DNA from: Diphasiastrum complanatum
Lineage: Eukaryota; Streptophyta; Lycopodiopsida; Lycopodiales; Lycopodiaceae
NCBI GenBank assembly: GCA_029204225.1
Contig: CM055110.1
Location: forward strand, 41,955,862 to 42,019,861
Direction of reading: 5' to 3'
DNA: 64,000 nt
Part shown: positions 33,093-44,544 of the stretch, in pieces
Position numbering within the stretch: the stretch's first letter is position 1
How the letters are laid out: each line of letters opens with the position of its first letter
Notes under the pieces: model-generated
The model's input: the letters and a program-made list of their open reading frames with translations, nothing else
Told to the model about the DNA's origin: nothing
Database searches by the model: none
Program-made: the position numbers and the translations under genes

Positions 33093-34011
33093 CTTCTTAG
33101 GATCATTTTATATCTAAGTTTATTAACTTGAATCCAAGGAGCAACTAGTTTAGTACACTACTAGCGCCTATATTTTAGGGCTTTTCTACTTGTATTTGTA
33201 CTCTATCTTGTACAAAGTATGTCTTGTGGAGACGGTTATTATATAAATGATTGATGCGTGTTTATGGTTGTAGAGAGCTATTACTGGGACCTTTATAAAA
33301 TGCATATTAATTATATGAATATTGTACATCTTTGTTTTTTTATTATATCTTATATTAAAAGACAAATATTAGAACAACTTCACATAAGAGAGTTGTTGAT
33401 CTAATATATAACAATTTCTTTTCATGATCATTTATTGCTTTACTGTCATTCAACCACTTTAAGCAAATGTTTTAATAGACCATATTAGTTTCAAAGTCAC
33501 ACTCACTAAAATTATGATAGATAAGAACATCATCACTAAATTTTTCATGTTTATTTTAGAAATGTGTCAACTTCACTTCTCTCATCTACTGAAAAAAAAA
33601 TTCTCATAAATTTATCTTCTCTTCGACATGTATAATGATTTTGTTATCTCCATCATTGACATCATATTAACACTCTGAATATCATCTAAAATTAAAAAAA
33701 AAACAACTGGTATGGAACAATCTACATAAGCAACATAAATTAAATTCATTCATAATTAGAATTAATATATCTAGTCATATTAAATTAAGTAATCAAAAAA
33801 TACATTTTGAGAGAGCAAAGGACTAGGAAAAATATTGCAAAAAAACGAAAACTAGAATATAAGTCCACAACATCTCTACCACAAAAATTATAGTTTATAA
33901 GATTATGAACACTCGTCAAAAATAGAATGTCATGTGCCAAAATCAAATAACAGAAAATCTAAATTTTTTTTTATTTACCACAAATTTACATGATCGATAG
34001 TCATATTCACA

Positions 34012-34095
34012 AGCACACACGTGCGCGCGCGCACGTAGGCACGCGCACACACGTGCACACGCACATGCACGCTTGCGTATGCGTGCACACACACA
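34012..34095. repeat. CA/CG alternating purine-pyrimidine tract
   Basis: A degenerate (CA)n/(CG)n run with GCGCGCGCGC at its core and few breaks in purine-pyrimidine alternation. Such tracts can adopt left-handed Z-DNA under supercoiling. Confidence 0.8.
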
Positions 34096-35615
34096 ATTTA
34101 GAGTTAAATTTAGAATTTTGTAAGTTAACTTGAATTGCTTCCTTATGGAAATCTTTGTGGTGTAACTATTTACATGCTTTTTGAGGTATTTCAATATTAA
34201 AAAAATGATTTTCTATATATCAATTTGAAAGATGAGTGCTATCACACGTACTTTTATATTTTTGACATGTGATAGAGTACTTTCTTGTTTGCTTATATAA
34301 CAAAGTCAACTTATTAGGGAGAAAATCTAAATTTTCTTTATTGTTTGATACATTTTGACCATGAGTAAAACTTTAATGCCAATCACCTTAAGGTGCTATA
34401 TTAAAAATGGACAAATTATGTTTGAAATGTGCCCCCATAGAAGTACGGAATGGACAACCATGATCATGTTAACATATTTCCAAAAAAGCACAATAAGGGA
34501 TGGAAAATACCATTAGTTCCAATCATTATATATGTGTATTAAACTCATAATTAATTTCAACACAAGTTTTGTTCTAAGAAACAATGGTAATATGCTATTT
34601 ATTGATTTATGATTTCTAGTTCCAAGTACATAGCTACCAAGTGGAATTTACAATTGATTGCACCTTTTGCACATTTTATCACGTAAGTGTGACGAGCCAT
34701 TGATTGATAAATTCTAAAGAATATACAAGATTTTATGCCCATGATGTCAAAATATCACATAAAAGATGATATTCTTACTACAAGGTAGATGATTAATAAT
34801 GAGCAAATTGGTGCTACAAAGACATTGATACTACTCTATGTGCTTTTGGATACAATTCATATTTCAAGACAATTGATTCCTTCAATCATTGAGCTGAACA
34901 ATTTAAAAAGTGTAACACAAAAATGTCCATCATATGATAAAGAATACAAGTTGAGTGTTTGAAAAATGCGATATGGTTTTACATTTAAGCGGCAATGAGA
35001 AAAGCCCAAGAAACTAATTTCAAGCATTTAGAATCATATTGTGGTCCCTTGTGCAACATATTCGATTTCGCACTATCCACATTAGAATGTAAAATGCACG
35101 AGTCTCATGGGGTCCATAAGCATTTAGACCTTTGGATGCATACATATGTTAAGGTATCATTGTCCTGAAACAACACAATTATGGCAAGGTACATCATAAA
35201 GTAACTATGAGTCTTTTTAGTGGAATCAAGGTTCTAGGGCTCTTTATTCTAGGTGTGGATTTCCACGAAAGGAGTGAGTTGGAATTTTGCAAGTATTGAT
35301 TCTAAAAAATTCCATAGATATATAAGCTATTTGACAAGAATATATGGCTTCTAATCATGTAAAGTTTAAGGATCCACTTATTAACAAAGTTGTAAGGTAG
35401 CCAAAACAATATATATCATGAAACAAATGAAACAAGCAAGCTATCATTTCATCAATTATTCAAAATAAAACTCTAGCACATCAACCAAGAAAATGGAAGA
35501 TTGAAATGATGAAAAACTAGAAGCAATATGTTGTCATTTAACTTATTTATAATGTTGAAGATTAAAGCACACATAATCATAGAAATGGCCAAGAAACATA
35601 ATATTGATTACATAA

Positions 35616-35646
<31 letters not shown>

Positions 35647-35652
35647 AAAAAA
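35616..35652. repeat. C21A16 homopolymer junction
   Basis: Twenty-one Cs directly followed by sixteen As. Confidence 0.9.
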
Positions 35653-36430
35653 TCTCAAAAGATAATCATATCAAATAGACTTCAAGCAGTCCGATGTTGA
35701 ACAAAACAAGAGAATATTAATAATAGCATCAGAGTTATTTATGTCCCTAGTTGACTCTAGTTGACTAAACATTGACCATGTGTGCCTAAAATGCTATAGT
35801 TAATGGTTTAGGGTATCTTGAGATTTTGAATTTAAAATAACTAATATTATCAATCTAATGTCTCACAATGGTCTTGGAGACTAGGGTCACAGTTTTTGGA
35901 AGTCGCTACTTTTACTTGGATAATATAAATGGAAATTACTATAATGATCAAGACTAGTAGGTTGTGGGAAAAGTCTATGGGACAAACTTTCTCCATTCCA
36001 CTCATTCTATCTTGTGCTAGTTTATTGTGGATACTTGTTGGCTAACTCTAGTACTTATACTACTCATAATTAGGCTTTATAGTCATGATGTTATGAGATT
36101 CCATAGCTAAGAGCCTAATGGTGGGAGACATTGTGATTCCCATAGCTTGGGGATGAGTTGTGTTGATTGTATCTAAGCTTTTTTGTGTTGTTGATAGATA
36201 GTTTTCCATTTGGATGTTCATAATGGTATCAAAGTGGGACATTGGATTGTGCATTCAACAGCCAGCTAAGAGGATTGTGAAATGAACTTGAAAAGATTTG
36301 ACAATAGTGAAACTATGAATCAACATTTCGCAAATCAATGGTATGATTCTTATTTTTGTAGTATGTCACATGCATGGATAATTTCTGCAAATCTTATGTC
36401 ATTTTATGCTAAACAATGAATGTGTTAAAT

Positions 36431-36704
36431 AGTTAGAATTTGCTTTGCAAGAAACACGGATCATGCTACACAGTAACACAGACAGAAAATCACTCTCCTC
36501 AGCAAGCTCACATAGCAGCTGTATTTCTCAAAATGACATTACACTGTACATATAGTTGTTCACTCAGGCAACCCATGCATGACCCAGGTTGTCGTTGGCG
36601 GGACGCGTGTCCCGTCGACTTGCCTCGTGGCGAGGCCAACTGATCGTTATCCACTGATAGGACCCACTTATAGTAACACAGTGATTCTAACTTTAATTCT
36701 AACT
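36431..36704 (-). repeat. copia 3' LTR (minus)
   Basis: The ends AGTTAGAA/TTCTAACT are inverse to each other and do not follow the TG/CA rule. It contains a GC-rich hairpin (GGGAC-GCGT-GTCCC) in an otherwise AT-rich repeat. Confidence 0.92.
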
Positions 36705-36716
36705 CTCTCCCTTAAA
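36705..36716 (-). other. polypurine tract
   Basis: TTTAAGGGAGAG on the minus strand, directly before the 3' LTR. Confidence 0.8.
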
Positions 36717-36769
36717 GTAGAGTCACTTCTTATACAGTCATATACATAGCTTTAAAGTCAACAAACTTT

Positions 36770-37849
36770 AAATACAGAAAGTTTTGATCTAAACTTATCA
36801 AACTTTTCTCCAGTAAGTGGTTTAGTGAAAATATCAGCTAGTTGTTCTTCTGTGCTACAATGAACACCATGAATTTCACGACTTAGTAGCCTTTCACGTA
36901 TGAAGTGATATTGAATCTCAATGTGTTTAGCTCTCGCATGGAATACTGGATTCTTTGCTAGCTGAATGCCACTCTAACTGTCGCTATGTAAAGTTGTGGG
37001 ATTTTTCTGCTTCATGCCAATCTCTTCCAAGATTTGTCTCAACCATATAGCTTGTTGTGCAGCACTACACATTGCCTTATACTTTGCTTCTGTGGTGGAA
37101 AGAGCAATTGTACTTTGCTTCTTACTAGACCAGGAAAAGCAATTACCACAAAACTGGAATATATATCATGTGGTGGATCTACGATCATCATAGTCACCTC
37201 CCCAGTCCGCATCCACATAGCCACACAACTCAGGTAAACTATCATGCTTCCTGTAAATCAAGCCATACTCTGAAGTACCTTTCACATAACGCAAAATGCG
37301 TTTAGCTGCTTTCCAATGCGTTTCCATAGGTGCTGCCATAAACTGACTTACAATGCCAACAACATAGCATATATCTGGTCTAGTTGTGGTAAGGTAAATC
37401 AAGCTCCCTACTAACTGTCTATATAGCGTAGCATCAAATGACTGTGATTCATCAAGCTCAGAAACCTTTTTACCTGGTCCAATAGGAGTGTTTACTAGTT
37501 TGCAATCCTGCAACCTAAAACTGTGTAGTAACTCTTTGACATATTTCACCTGTGTTAAACCCACTTCATGTCCTTTTAGCCACACTTCTACCCCAAATCA
37601 GTAATGCATTAGGCTGAGATCCGTCATCTCAAATTGTTCCATGAGGTCTTTCTTGATTATGTCTATCATCTCTTGATTATTTCCTGTAATAATCAAGTCA
37701 TCAACATAAAGAACAATCAAAGCAACCATACCATCAAAGCATAAGACATATAGATTTGGATCAGAATGTGTTCTCACCATCCCCTTTGAACGAAAGTAGG
37801 CATCAATCCTGCAGGCTATACCACGCACGTGGTGCTTGTTTAAGACCAT
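36770..37849 (-). pseudogene. copia RT C-terminus and RNase H
   Basis: The frame 37849-37598 holds VALIVLYVDDLIITGN with the catalytic YVDD intact. After a break near 37590, 37585-37166 reads TQVKYVKELLHSFRLQDCK, NTPIGPGKKVSELDESQSF, YRQLVGSLIYLTTTRPDICY and CGYVDADWGGDYDDRRST, the RT-RNase H connection and the first RNase H aspartates. RNase H continues in another frame through LSTTEAKYKAMCSAAQQAIW, HARAKHIEIQYHFIRERLLS and EEQLADIFTKPLTGEKF to about 36790. Together with the N-terminal half (37803-39380) this is a full RT/RNase H with two or three frame breaks. Confidence 0.88.
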
Positions 37850-39380
37850 AAAGCGCTTTCTTCAAGCGACATACTTTATTTTCCTGTCCTTTCATTACAA
37901 AGCCTTCAGGTTGATCCATGAACACTTCTTCTTCTAACTCACCATTTAGAAAAGCAGATTTCACATCCATCTGATGCAAAGGCCAACCAAAATGTGAAGC
38001 TAAAGCAATAAGTAGACGTAGAGTATTCCACTTACACACCGACGCAAAGGTCTCCTCATAGTCAATGCCTTTATTTTGTGCGTACCCTTTGATTACCAAT
38101 CTTGCTTTGTGCTTTGCTATGCTTCCATCTGCATGGTACTTAGTTCTATATACCCATTTGCAACCAATGGGTTTCTTGCCAACTGGTGGTTCTACTAAGT
38201 CCCATTTGCTATGCTTAGCAATTGACTCCATCTCCTCTCCCATGGCCTTGATCCAAATGTCATCATCCTTCGCTTCACCATAAGTCGAAGGTTCTTTGCT
38301 TTGAATAATGCTGAATAACAGAGCATAATTTGCTTCATACCTTTCAGGTAGTATCTTCTCTCTTGTTGATCTTCGTAGCTCTCTCTGGTTAGATGATCCT
38401 AGAAAGTCATCTATATCGCGGCTCTCCATCAATCTCTCAAACCACTTAGGGAGCTTTCTGTCAGGTGATCGGCTTTCTGGTGAAAATGTATCCCACAGTA
38501 CATCCTTCTCCTTGCGTTTGTCACCTGCAATTTCAATCCTTCTTGCACCAAAAGGTTTGTCCCTACCTCTCCAACCTGTTTCTTGAGGTTGAGTAGTAGT
38601 ATCTTGAGATGTAACCTCATGTTCATCAATCGGAAGGTCAATGAATGGATCATCATCAGGTGGTATCCAAACTATGCCATTTTCCCTACTGGATGTGTCT
38701 ATCTTCTCAGCATCTTCGTCTTCATACATCTGGGATTCATCAAAGATAACATCTCGGCTTATATGGATTTTGTATTCGACTGGATCAAAACATCTATAGC
38801 CCTTCACGCGATCATCATATCCTAGGAATATGCTTTTGATAGCTTTTACATCAAGTTTATGTCTTTCTTTCTTAGGAATATGTACAAAGGCCTTACATCC
38901 AAAGATTCGCAAGTGGTTCACCTTTGGCTTCTTCTTTGTGAATGCTTCCTCAAGTGTAATTTTTGGTATGGCAATGGTAGGACTTCTATTTTGAAGATAG
39001 ACTGCCGTGCTACATGCTTCTGACCAAAAATCTTTTGGTAATTTCATCTCAGCTAGCATAGATCTGGCACTTTCCACAATCGTACGATTTTTGCGCTTAG
39101 CTACACCATTGAGAGCAGGAGTATGAGCTTGCATAAATTGTCTTTTAATCCCACATTGATCACAAAGATCATTGAAGTCATTAGACTTGTACTCACCTCC
39201 ACTATCTGATCTTAGGACTTTGATCTTCTTACCTGTCTGATTTTCGACCAAGTTTTTTAAGTTTTTGAGGTTATCAAAACCATCTGATTTCTTCTTCAAG
39301 AAGTAGATCCATGTCTTACGTGACATATCATCAATAAAGGTCATGAAATAGAAGGCTTTTCCTAAGGACATGGTCCTCAT
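37803..39380 (-). pseudogene. copia integrase core, linker and RT N-terminus (525 codons open)
   Basis: The longest open frame in the window. It encodes the integrase core (FYFMTFIDDMSRKTWIYFLK, VLRSDSGGEYKSNDF), then NGVAKRKNRTIVESARSMLA, where copia elements have NGVAERKNR: the DDE glutamate is Lys here. The C-terminal part reads CKAFVHIPKKERHKLDVKAI and FLGYDDRVKGYRCFDP. An acidic/basic linker follows, then RT: EEMESIAKHSKWDLVEPP, GCKWVYRTKYHADGSIAKHK, RLVIKGYAQNKGIDYEETFA, MDVKSAFLNGELEEEVFMDQ and YGLKQAPRAWY. It ends where a frameshift separates the YVDD part. Integration by this copy is unlikely because of the catalytic change. Confidence 0.92.
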
Positions 39381-39403
39381 GGGCCCGCATAAATTTGTGT
39401 GGA

Positions 39404-39962
39404 TTAAATCCAGGATTTCTTTGCTCTTGCAACACCCCCTTTATTGAACTTCTCTCGATGCTGCTTCCCATATATACAAGATTCACACATCGATTTCAAG
39501 TGATGTTCTATTGTAGGCAGTCCTGTTACCATCTCCAATTTTCTCATCAAACTGAGGCTTCCCAAGTTCAAGTGACCAAGCCTCTTGTGCCACAACTCAG
39601 TTTGCGAAGGAACGGATGACACAAGTCCATGTTGCCCTTGATTGTGGCATTCAACCTGTACAATTTTGTATTATGCTCTCTTACTCCATTCGCAATAACT
39701 TTGAACTTTTGGTTCACATCCTTCACAAAGCAACGATCATGGGCGAATTCTACTTTCAACTTTTGATCAGTAATGACTCCAACAGAAAGTAGATTTTTCT
39801 TCAAACCTGGTACGTAAACTACGTCCCTGATCATCCTGCTTTTGCCGTCAGGCAGTTGGATTGAAACTGTGCCTATCCCCTTGACCATGCACACCTCACC
39901 ATTTGCTTGTGAAACAGATGTTCCATTATCCAATGCCTTCAAACTACTGACCAGTTCTTATT
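39404..39962 (-). pseudogene. copia protease C-terminus and integrase zinc-binding domain
   Basis: The frame 39942-39568 carries VCMVKGIGTVSIQLPDGKSR and VVYVPGLKKNLLSVGVITDQ, the part after the protease active site. The next frame, 39622-39404, has the complete HHCC module: LWHKRLGHLNLGSLSLMRKL and HHLKSMCESCIYGKQHREKF. The protease active site DSGATRHMTGNK lies just upstream, at about 39970-40000, in the gag frame. The two halves are one frame apart near 39600, and a short gap at 39381-39403 separates this from the integrase core. Confidence 0.87.
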
Positions 39963-39967
39963 ACCTG

Positions 39968-40969
39968 TCATGTGTCTTGTGGCTCCTGAGTCAATATACC
40001 ATGCTTGATCATCTTGATTAGATGACAATGCAGATATGAAGATGCTAGAGTCTCTAGTCTCACCCTCATCGACAAGGTTACCTGCTTGATTTGGTTTTCC
40101 CTTGTCTTGTTCCGCCAGGAATTTGCGACATTCACTCTTCCAGTGGCCCTTTTTACCACAATGGAAGCACTTGCCTTTCTTCTTAGTTTTGCTGGAAGAT
40201 CCCTCATCTTCCTGAGACTTGGCAAATTGCTATTTAGTCTTCTTCTTACCCTTGCCCTTGCCTTGTTTTTGGCATGTCGCAAGTTCCTGATCATCAGTAT
40301 TTTGATGTCTACCTTTCAGCATTTCTCGTCGTTGCTCTTCCTGCATCAAGACCCTGTGAGCTCGTCAAAGGTTGGCAATCTTTCTCTTGATGCTATTCCG
40401 CTCACAAACATCTGATAGGGTTCTGCAATGTTGCATAATGCATTATGCACCAGCTCCACATCACGTATGCATTTTCCAATAGAATGCAGTTCATCTCTCA
40501 TTGTCTTGATTCTGGTCATATACGTCTGAATGTGCTCTCCTTGCTCCATGCGGGCACTATTCAACTTTGACTTCATGAAGGATCACATCATTACCCACAT
40601 TTGTGATGCTATTACACCTAGACAGGCATGGGATGTGCTAAAGGAGCAGTTTGAGATGTCAAATCCGTCAAGAATCATGTTCTGACGGATTTGACGTCTC
40701 GAACTGCTCCTTTAGCACATCCCATGCCTGTCTAGGTGTAATAGCATCACAAATGTGGGTAATTTAATGAAGGTCAAAGCTTTCCTCATCTTTTTGTCGA
40801 ACACTTTGATGTCTGCTTCATTTGGCGGCCTTCTCTCATCACCTGTTACGACTTCCCACACATCTTTCTCCATCAGTATGTTTTTCATTTTGAATTTCCA
40901 CACTGCATAGTTGGAAATCCCGTCCAATTTGCTACTTTCACTCAAAATGGACTCTCCCATGTTTGCCAT
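39968..40969 (-). pseudogene. copia gag, broken by a palindromic duplication
   Basis: ATG 40969 opens MANMGESILSESSKLDGISN and YAVWKFKMKNILMEKDVWEV. At 40763-40590 an inverted duplication of 81 bases disrupts the frame. Gag resumes as MKSKLNSARMEQGEHIQTYM, ELHSIGKCIRDVELVHNALC and MFVSGIASRERLPTFDELTG, then basic KGKGKKKTK codons, one stop, and the knuckle CFHCGKKGHWKSEC (CX2CX4HX4C, about 40125-40175). It leads into the protease active site AWYIDSGATRHMT. The normal residues at the lesion, THICDAITPRQAWDVLKEQF, can be read once in each direction. Confidence 0.88.
40590..40763. repeat. near-perfect palindrome inside copia gag
   Basis: Arms 40590-40670 and 40683-40763 (81 bases each) are inverse copies with two mismatches I can see, separated by 12 bases. 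Each arm encodes the same gag segment. Confidence 0.95.
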
Positions 40970-42253
40970 CGCAAAACTGCTTAAAACTTCTGCCTTAGAC
41001 TAAGAACAGTATGTCGAGGCCAACAGTGATGTCAGAAGTTGAAAATGATGACCTACACTTTTTTTCTTACCAGGCCACTCGCTGCTTTTTCACCAATTTG
41101 AAAGCCAAATCGGCGTCGCCTTCCAAAATGCACTCAGTCATCAATTCCCAACAACGTGCCCAGTGGAATGGTGAAACTACTTATGGCGTACTCCTTTTCT
41201 CCGGAGCAACCACTCTGTTTTGCTGTACCATACTTGCAGGTACAGTCTGGGTGCCCTTCGTTTGGAGGTTATAGCCTTTCGTTTGGGTCAAAACGGGCAA
41301 AGGACCCAAAAATAGGGACTTTTCTAGCTTTTGAACTGTTTCTTCACTTTGAAGAAACTTCACTCTTCACTTGTGAAGGGACCCAACTCAACTTTCAGTA
41401 TGAGAATTTTTAATGAAGTTGAAGGCCAGAATGCACTTCAATTCTTCAGGACCCTGTTTAAAGCCCATCCAATGGCTGAACCAAATCTTGTGGTTCAAAT
41501 TTCTCTCCCATCACAGATTCTAGACCGTTGATTCACTTGACACCTCATCTAAAGGTTCAAAGTGCATCTGGGCATTGAACCAAACTCCTGCATACGCTAA
41601 GAACTTCGGTACACTGAGTTCTTCATCGCGTTGGGCGCGCGAACTATCCGCGACTTCCCTGCCTGCGGCCGTGCCTCCCTTCTCTCAAAAACATCAGATC
41701 AAGCTCTCTTGTGGATCGTTTTGAGCACGATCTGAGGCCTGGAGTAGGGTTGCCCTACTGAATCCATGACTATAGAGTGTTCAGTCAGGAAATTCCATGG
41801 AGAAACGGTGATTTTAGCTCAACTTGACAAAGTGGCTTTTTCACCTTTTTACCGCAAATCTGCTAGGTTAACTGTCTGGAGACAAATCTCTGACATAAAC
41901 CTCAAAATCTCTCCATGGCTGATTGACAGTGTGATTAGCTTCCTTCCTGTCCTTACGGCATCCAAAACGGTGCACAAACAGCGAAGAAATCACCAGTTAT
42001 GTACAAAAACCGTAACCCCAAGTCCGGTTTCAATTTTCAGCTGGCTTCGAAATTGTCAATTTTTCACCAAATTTTTTCCTGTCTGATGCTATTCACAGGC
42101 TAATAATCCCTCTGCTGAGCTTAGCAAGCCTCTATAAACTAGAAACCGTGCACCAATGCTTCTCTTTCTGTCTTCAACCCACCGTAAAACCCCGAACTCT
42201 CAGAAGACAGTTCTCTTCAACGGTGACACTGTACTGTGTACACTCCCTGTACG
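40970..42253 (-). other. unusually long untranslated leader of the copia element
   Basis: Nearly 1.3 kb lies between the primer-binding site and the gag ATG, where copia leaders usually span tens to a few hundred bases. Short frames on both strands show no recognisable protein. It may contain captured foreign sequence or packaging signals. Confidence 0.6.
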
Positions 42254-42265
42254 GCTCTGATACCA
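42254..42265 (-). other. primer-binding site (iMet tRNA)
   Basis: GCTCTGATACCA, complement of TGGTATCAGAGC, abutting the 5' LTR at 42266. Confidence 0.93.
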
Positions 42266-42539
42266 ACTTAGAATTTGCTTTTCAAGAAACACGGATCATG
42301 CTACACAGTAATACAGACAGAAAATCACTCTTCTCAGCAAGCTCACATAGCAACTGTATTTCTCAAAATGAAATTACACTGTACATATAGTTGTTCACTC
42401 AGGGAACCCATGCATGACCCAGGTTGCCGTTGGCGGGACGCGTGTCCCGTCGACTTGCCTTGTGGCGAGGCCAACTAATCCTTATCCACTGATAGGACCC
42501 ACTTACAGTAACACAATGATTCTAACTTTAATTCTAACT
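42266..42539 (-). repeat. copia 5' LTR (minus)
   Basis: Partner of 36431-36704 with about 13 differences in 274 bases. The end next to the primer-binding site is ACTTAGAATT, one base from the outer copy AGTTAGAATT. Confidence 0.93.
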
Positions 42540-42544
42540 TAAAT

Positions 42545-43099
42545 GACTTCAATATTTTTGTCATTTTGACAGGTTTAAATTATAGAATAGGTAAAAAGCT
42601 ACTTCATGTGGGTTGTAGAAGATGGATTCATGGATTTTTAAGTTATCATAGTGATCAAATATTTTAGTTTATTTTGCATTAATACTTATGAGGTCATTAT
42701 ATATAATTTTCCATATTTCTATTGTTGGAAAGACAAATATTGCTGCTGGATTGTTTCTCGTAAATGGGTGCAACAAGGTCACAAGCATGGTTCTTTTATG
42801 ACGGGTGATAAACAATGCAACTAATGACTCAGTTTGAAATTATAATACTATGTAGATCAATTTTGACTAAAAACTTAAAAAAGAACGGGATTTTAAAAAA
42901 AAAACGTGTTTGGAAGCATCTTTACCAATTGTACTCAAATTTTTTTGGGTGTTAGTTGGTTGTATGGCTATAATTGAGACCATGAATAGCCCCAGATGCC
43001 ATGCATGACTTATAATGTGTAGTTTAGACCAAAAATCAAAAGTGTGCATGTAAGATGGGAGCAATTGTTCACATTATATAGTTCTCAGTTGTTTTGAGG
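42545..43099. other. no recognisable feature
   Basis: AT-rich sequence after the target-site duplication of the copia element. It continues the composition left of 36426, so it is probably the other half of the same pre-insertion DNA. Confidence 0.5.
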
Positions 43100-44000
43100 T
43101 TGTAGTGGCTGTTGCTAGGCATCAATCGATCTCTGATCATCGTATTTGTAAATACCACATAAGAGATGACTAAGATTAAGATAGAAATAAAAGTACAAGA
43201 GAGATTGGTGAAGGTCAAACCATCTACCCAACTAGAGATGAATTTCCCAAGAAGACTAGCATCTCACTCCTTGTAGGGTCGTAGTGTAGCGTGGGCAGCC
43301 CTCCACCTGTCAAAAGGGTTAGATCCACTAGGATATGACTCTAACTATATTAAGTTGACTACTTTAGTTGCTTTCTCAACAAATCTAAGCACTAACCCCA
43401 ATCCTACCACATATCCACACATTCCATCATCAAAATAGTAGTGAAAAGAGAGTAAGAAGGGAGAGTTAGAGGGAGGTCTACTCAAATGCTAATACCATTT
43501 TCTAATGTGGAAGCATTAAACAAAACAAAACCATAGAAATAGTAGAGTTGAAGAAATAACACATTCACAAATAATAGCATTAGAAAATAGCAAAGCACAT
43601 GAGGATGCTTGAGTGCTCAAAATGATAGGGTTTCCTCCTCTCAATAAGCATGTCCCTTTTTATTCTTGGGGAGGCCCTTGCCCCTTGGGTTTTGTTGGCT
43701 ACTTCAAGGAAGGGAGGATTGAAATCCTCACCCTTTAGAAAAAACACATTTCAATCTTAAGGTGCAAAAAGAAGCACATTGCACCTAGCACCACTTTGAC
43801 TTTGACTTCTAATTAGAACTTAACAAAACTTTATTAACTTAAACTTTGGGCCCTTTACATTATCTTATTCTACAAGGCCCAAGTCTATTTTATTTCATAT
43901 AACAATTATTTACATGTGATCATTGGGCTATGGGCTTATGCATGCAGGATGCCACTGCCCTCGCACTTAATTTAATTATATACAAGATTTACTCTCAACA
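43100..44000 (-). repeat. probable 3' LTR (minus), left end approximate
   Basis: On the minus strand TGTTGAGAGTAAATC starts at 44000 directly after a purine tract (GTCGGGGGAC at 44010-44001), as a 3' LTR would. The other end cannot be fixed without a partner LTR. Confidence 0.5.
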
Positions 44001-44510
44001 GTCCCCCGACTTGAAGTAGTATTGGTCCCTTGGCACTAGGGTGCTAGTATGGGCCCCAGGTTTCTTGGCAGCGCCTTATTAGATAGCTTGTGACTTCTTC
44101 CATATAGTCGACGCATTCGAGGCTTTGCTCGTATTTTGGTGAAAAAAAGACCTTATGGACATTCTCCAACCAAAATTGGACTATCTACGTCTGAAATTTG
44201 CTCGGCCAGGGAGGGCCTAGCATAGCCGCTGCCCTATAATACACTCTTGCACTAGTAGCTGATCTTAAAGCTTGTCCGACACTAGGGCTTTCTTGGGATC
44301 AAAGAATAAGAGTGGTAAAAAATTGTCCCATTTGGTGGTGACCCACAGCAAAAATTCCAGATCATAGGCGAATTCAGCTGCCACGTGAACTATGGGATCT
44401 GGGCACTTATGATATTGCTTCCAAAATTGGACTAGAGCCCTCTTGGCATCTACGTCCGTGCCCCATCCGTGCTCAGAGTGGATCTTTGGCCAGTTGAACA
44501 TCTTTTTGGT
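44001..44510 (-). pseudogene. unrecognised retroelement 3'-terminal ORF, copy 1
   Basis: On the minus strand the frame 44501-44265 reads MFNWPKIHSEHGWGTDVDAK, RALVQFWKQYHKCPDPIVHV and FFDPKKALVSDK. After a shift it continues with VYYRAAAMLGPPWPSKF, IVQFWLENVHKVFFSPKYEQ, LECVDYMEEVTSYLIRRCQE and ends just before the polypurine tract and LTR. The protein resembles the plus-strand remnant at 45.36-45.94 kb, which also ends at a polypurine tract. It shows none of the gag, protease, integrase, RT or RNase H motifs I know. It may be the last ORF of an LTR element, or the only ORF of a non-autonomous one. Confidence 0.5.
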
Positions 44511-44544
44511 GATCTAGTCCAAAGTCATCCCACATTCGTGAAAA

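Larger units (their letters stand above)
33093..36425. other. AT-rich non-coding stretch
   Basis: No protein motif, LTR edge or RNA gene is visible on either strand. It contains an alternating purine-pyrimidine tract and a C21A16 tract, listed separately. It may be old non-coding or decayed repeat DNA. Confidence 0.55.
36431..42539 (-). mobile_element. nearly complete Ty1/copia retrotransposon (minus)
   Basis: LTRs of 274 bases at both ends, a primer-binding site and polypurine tract adjoining them, and gag, protease, integrase, RT and RNase H in copia order. The 5-base flanks TAAAT at 36426-36430 and 42540-42544 are identical, a clean target-site duplication. I count 13 differences between the two LTRs (about 95% identity), so this is the youngest complete insertion in the window. 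A palindromic duplication and frameshifts in gag, a changed integrase residue and breaks in RT prevent autonomy. Confidence 0.93.

Noticed and set aside
38065-38283. Plus-strand open frame within the copia integrase/RT region
   Set aside because: It is the antisense shadow of the 525-codon minus-strand copia frame. Similar shadows at 14194-14490, 30523-30741 and 62224-62619 were left out.
41011-41531. Plus-strand frames in the copia leader
   Set aside because: Antisense to the element, short and without motifs; overlapping frames contradict each other.
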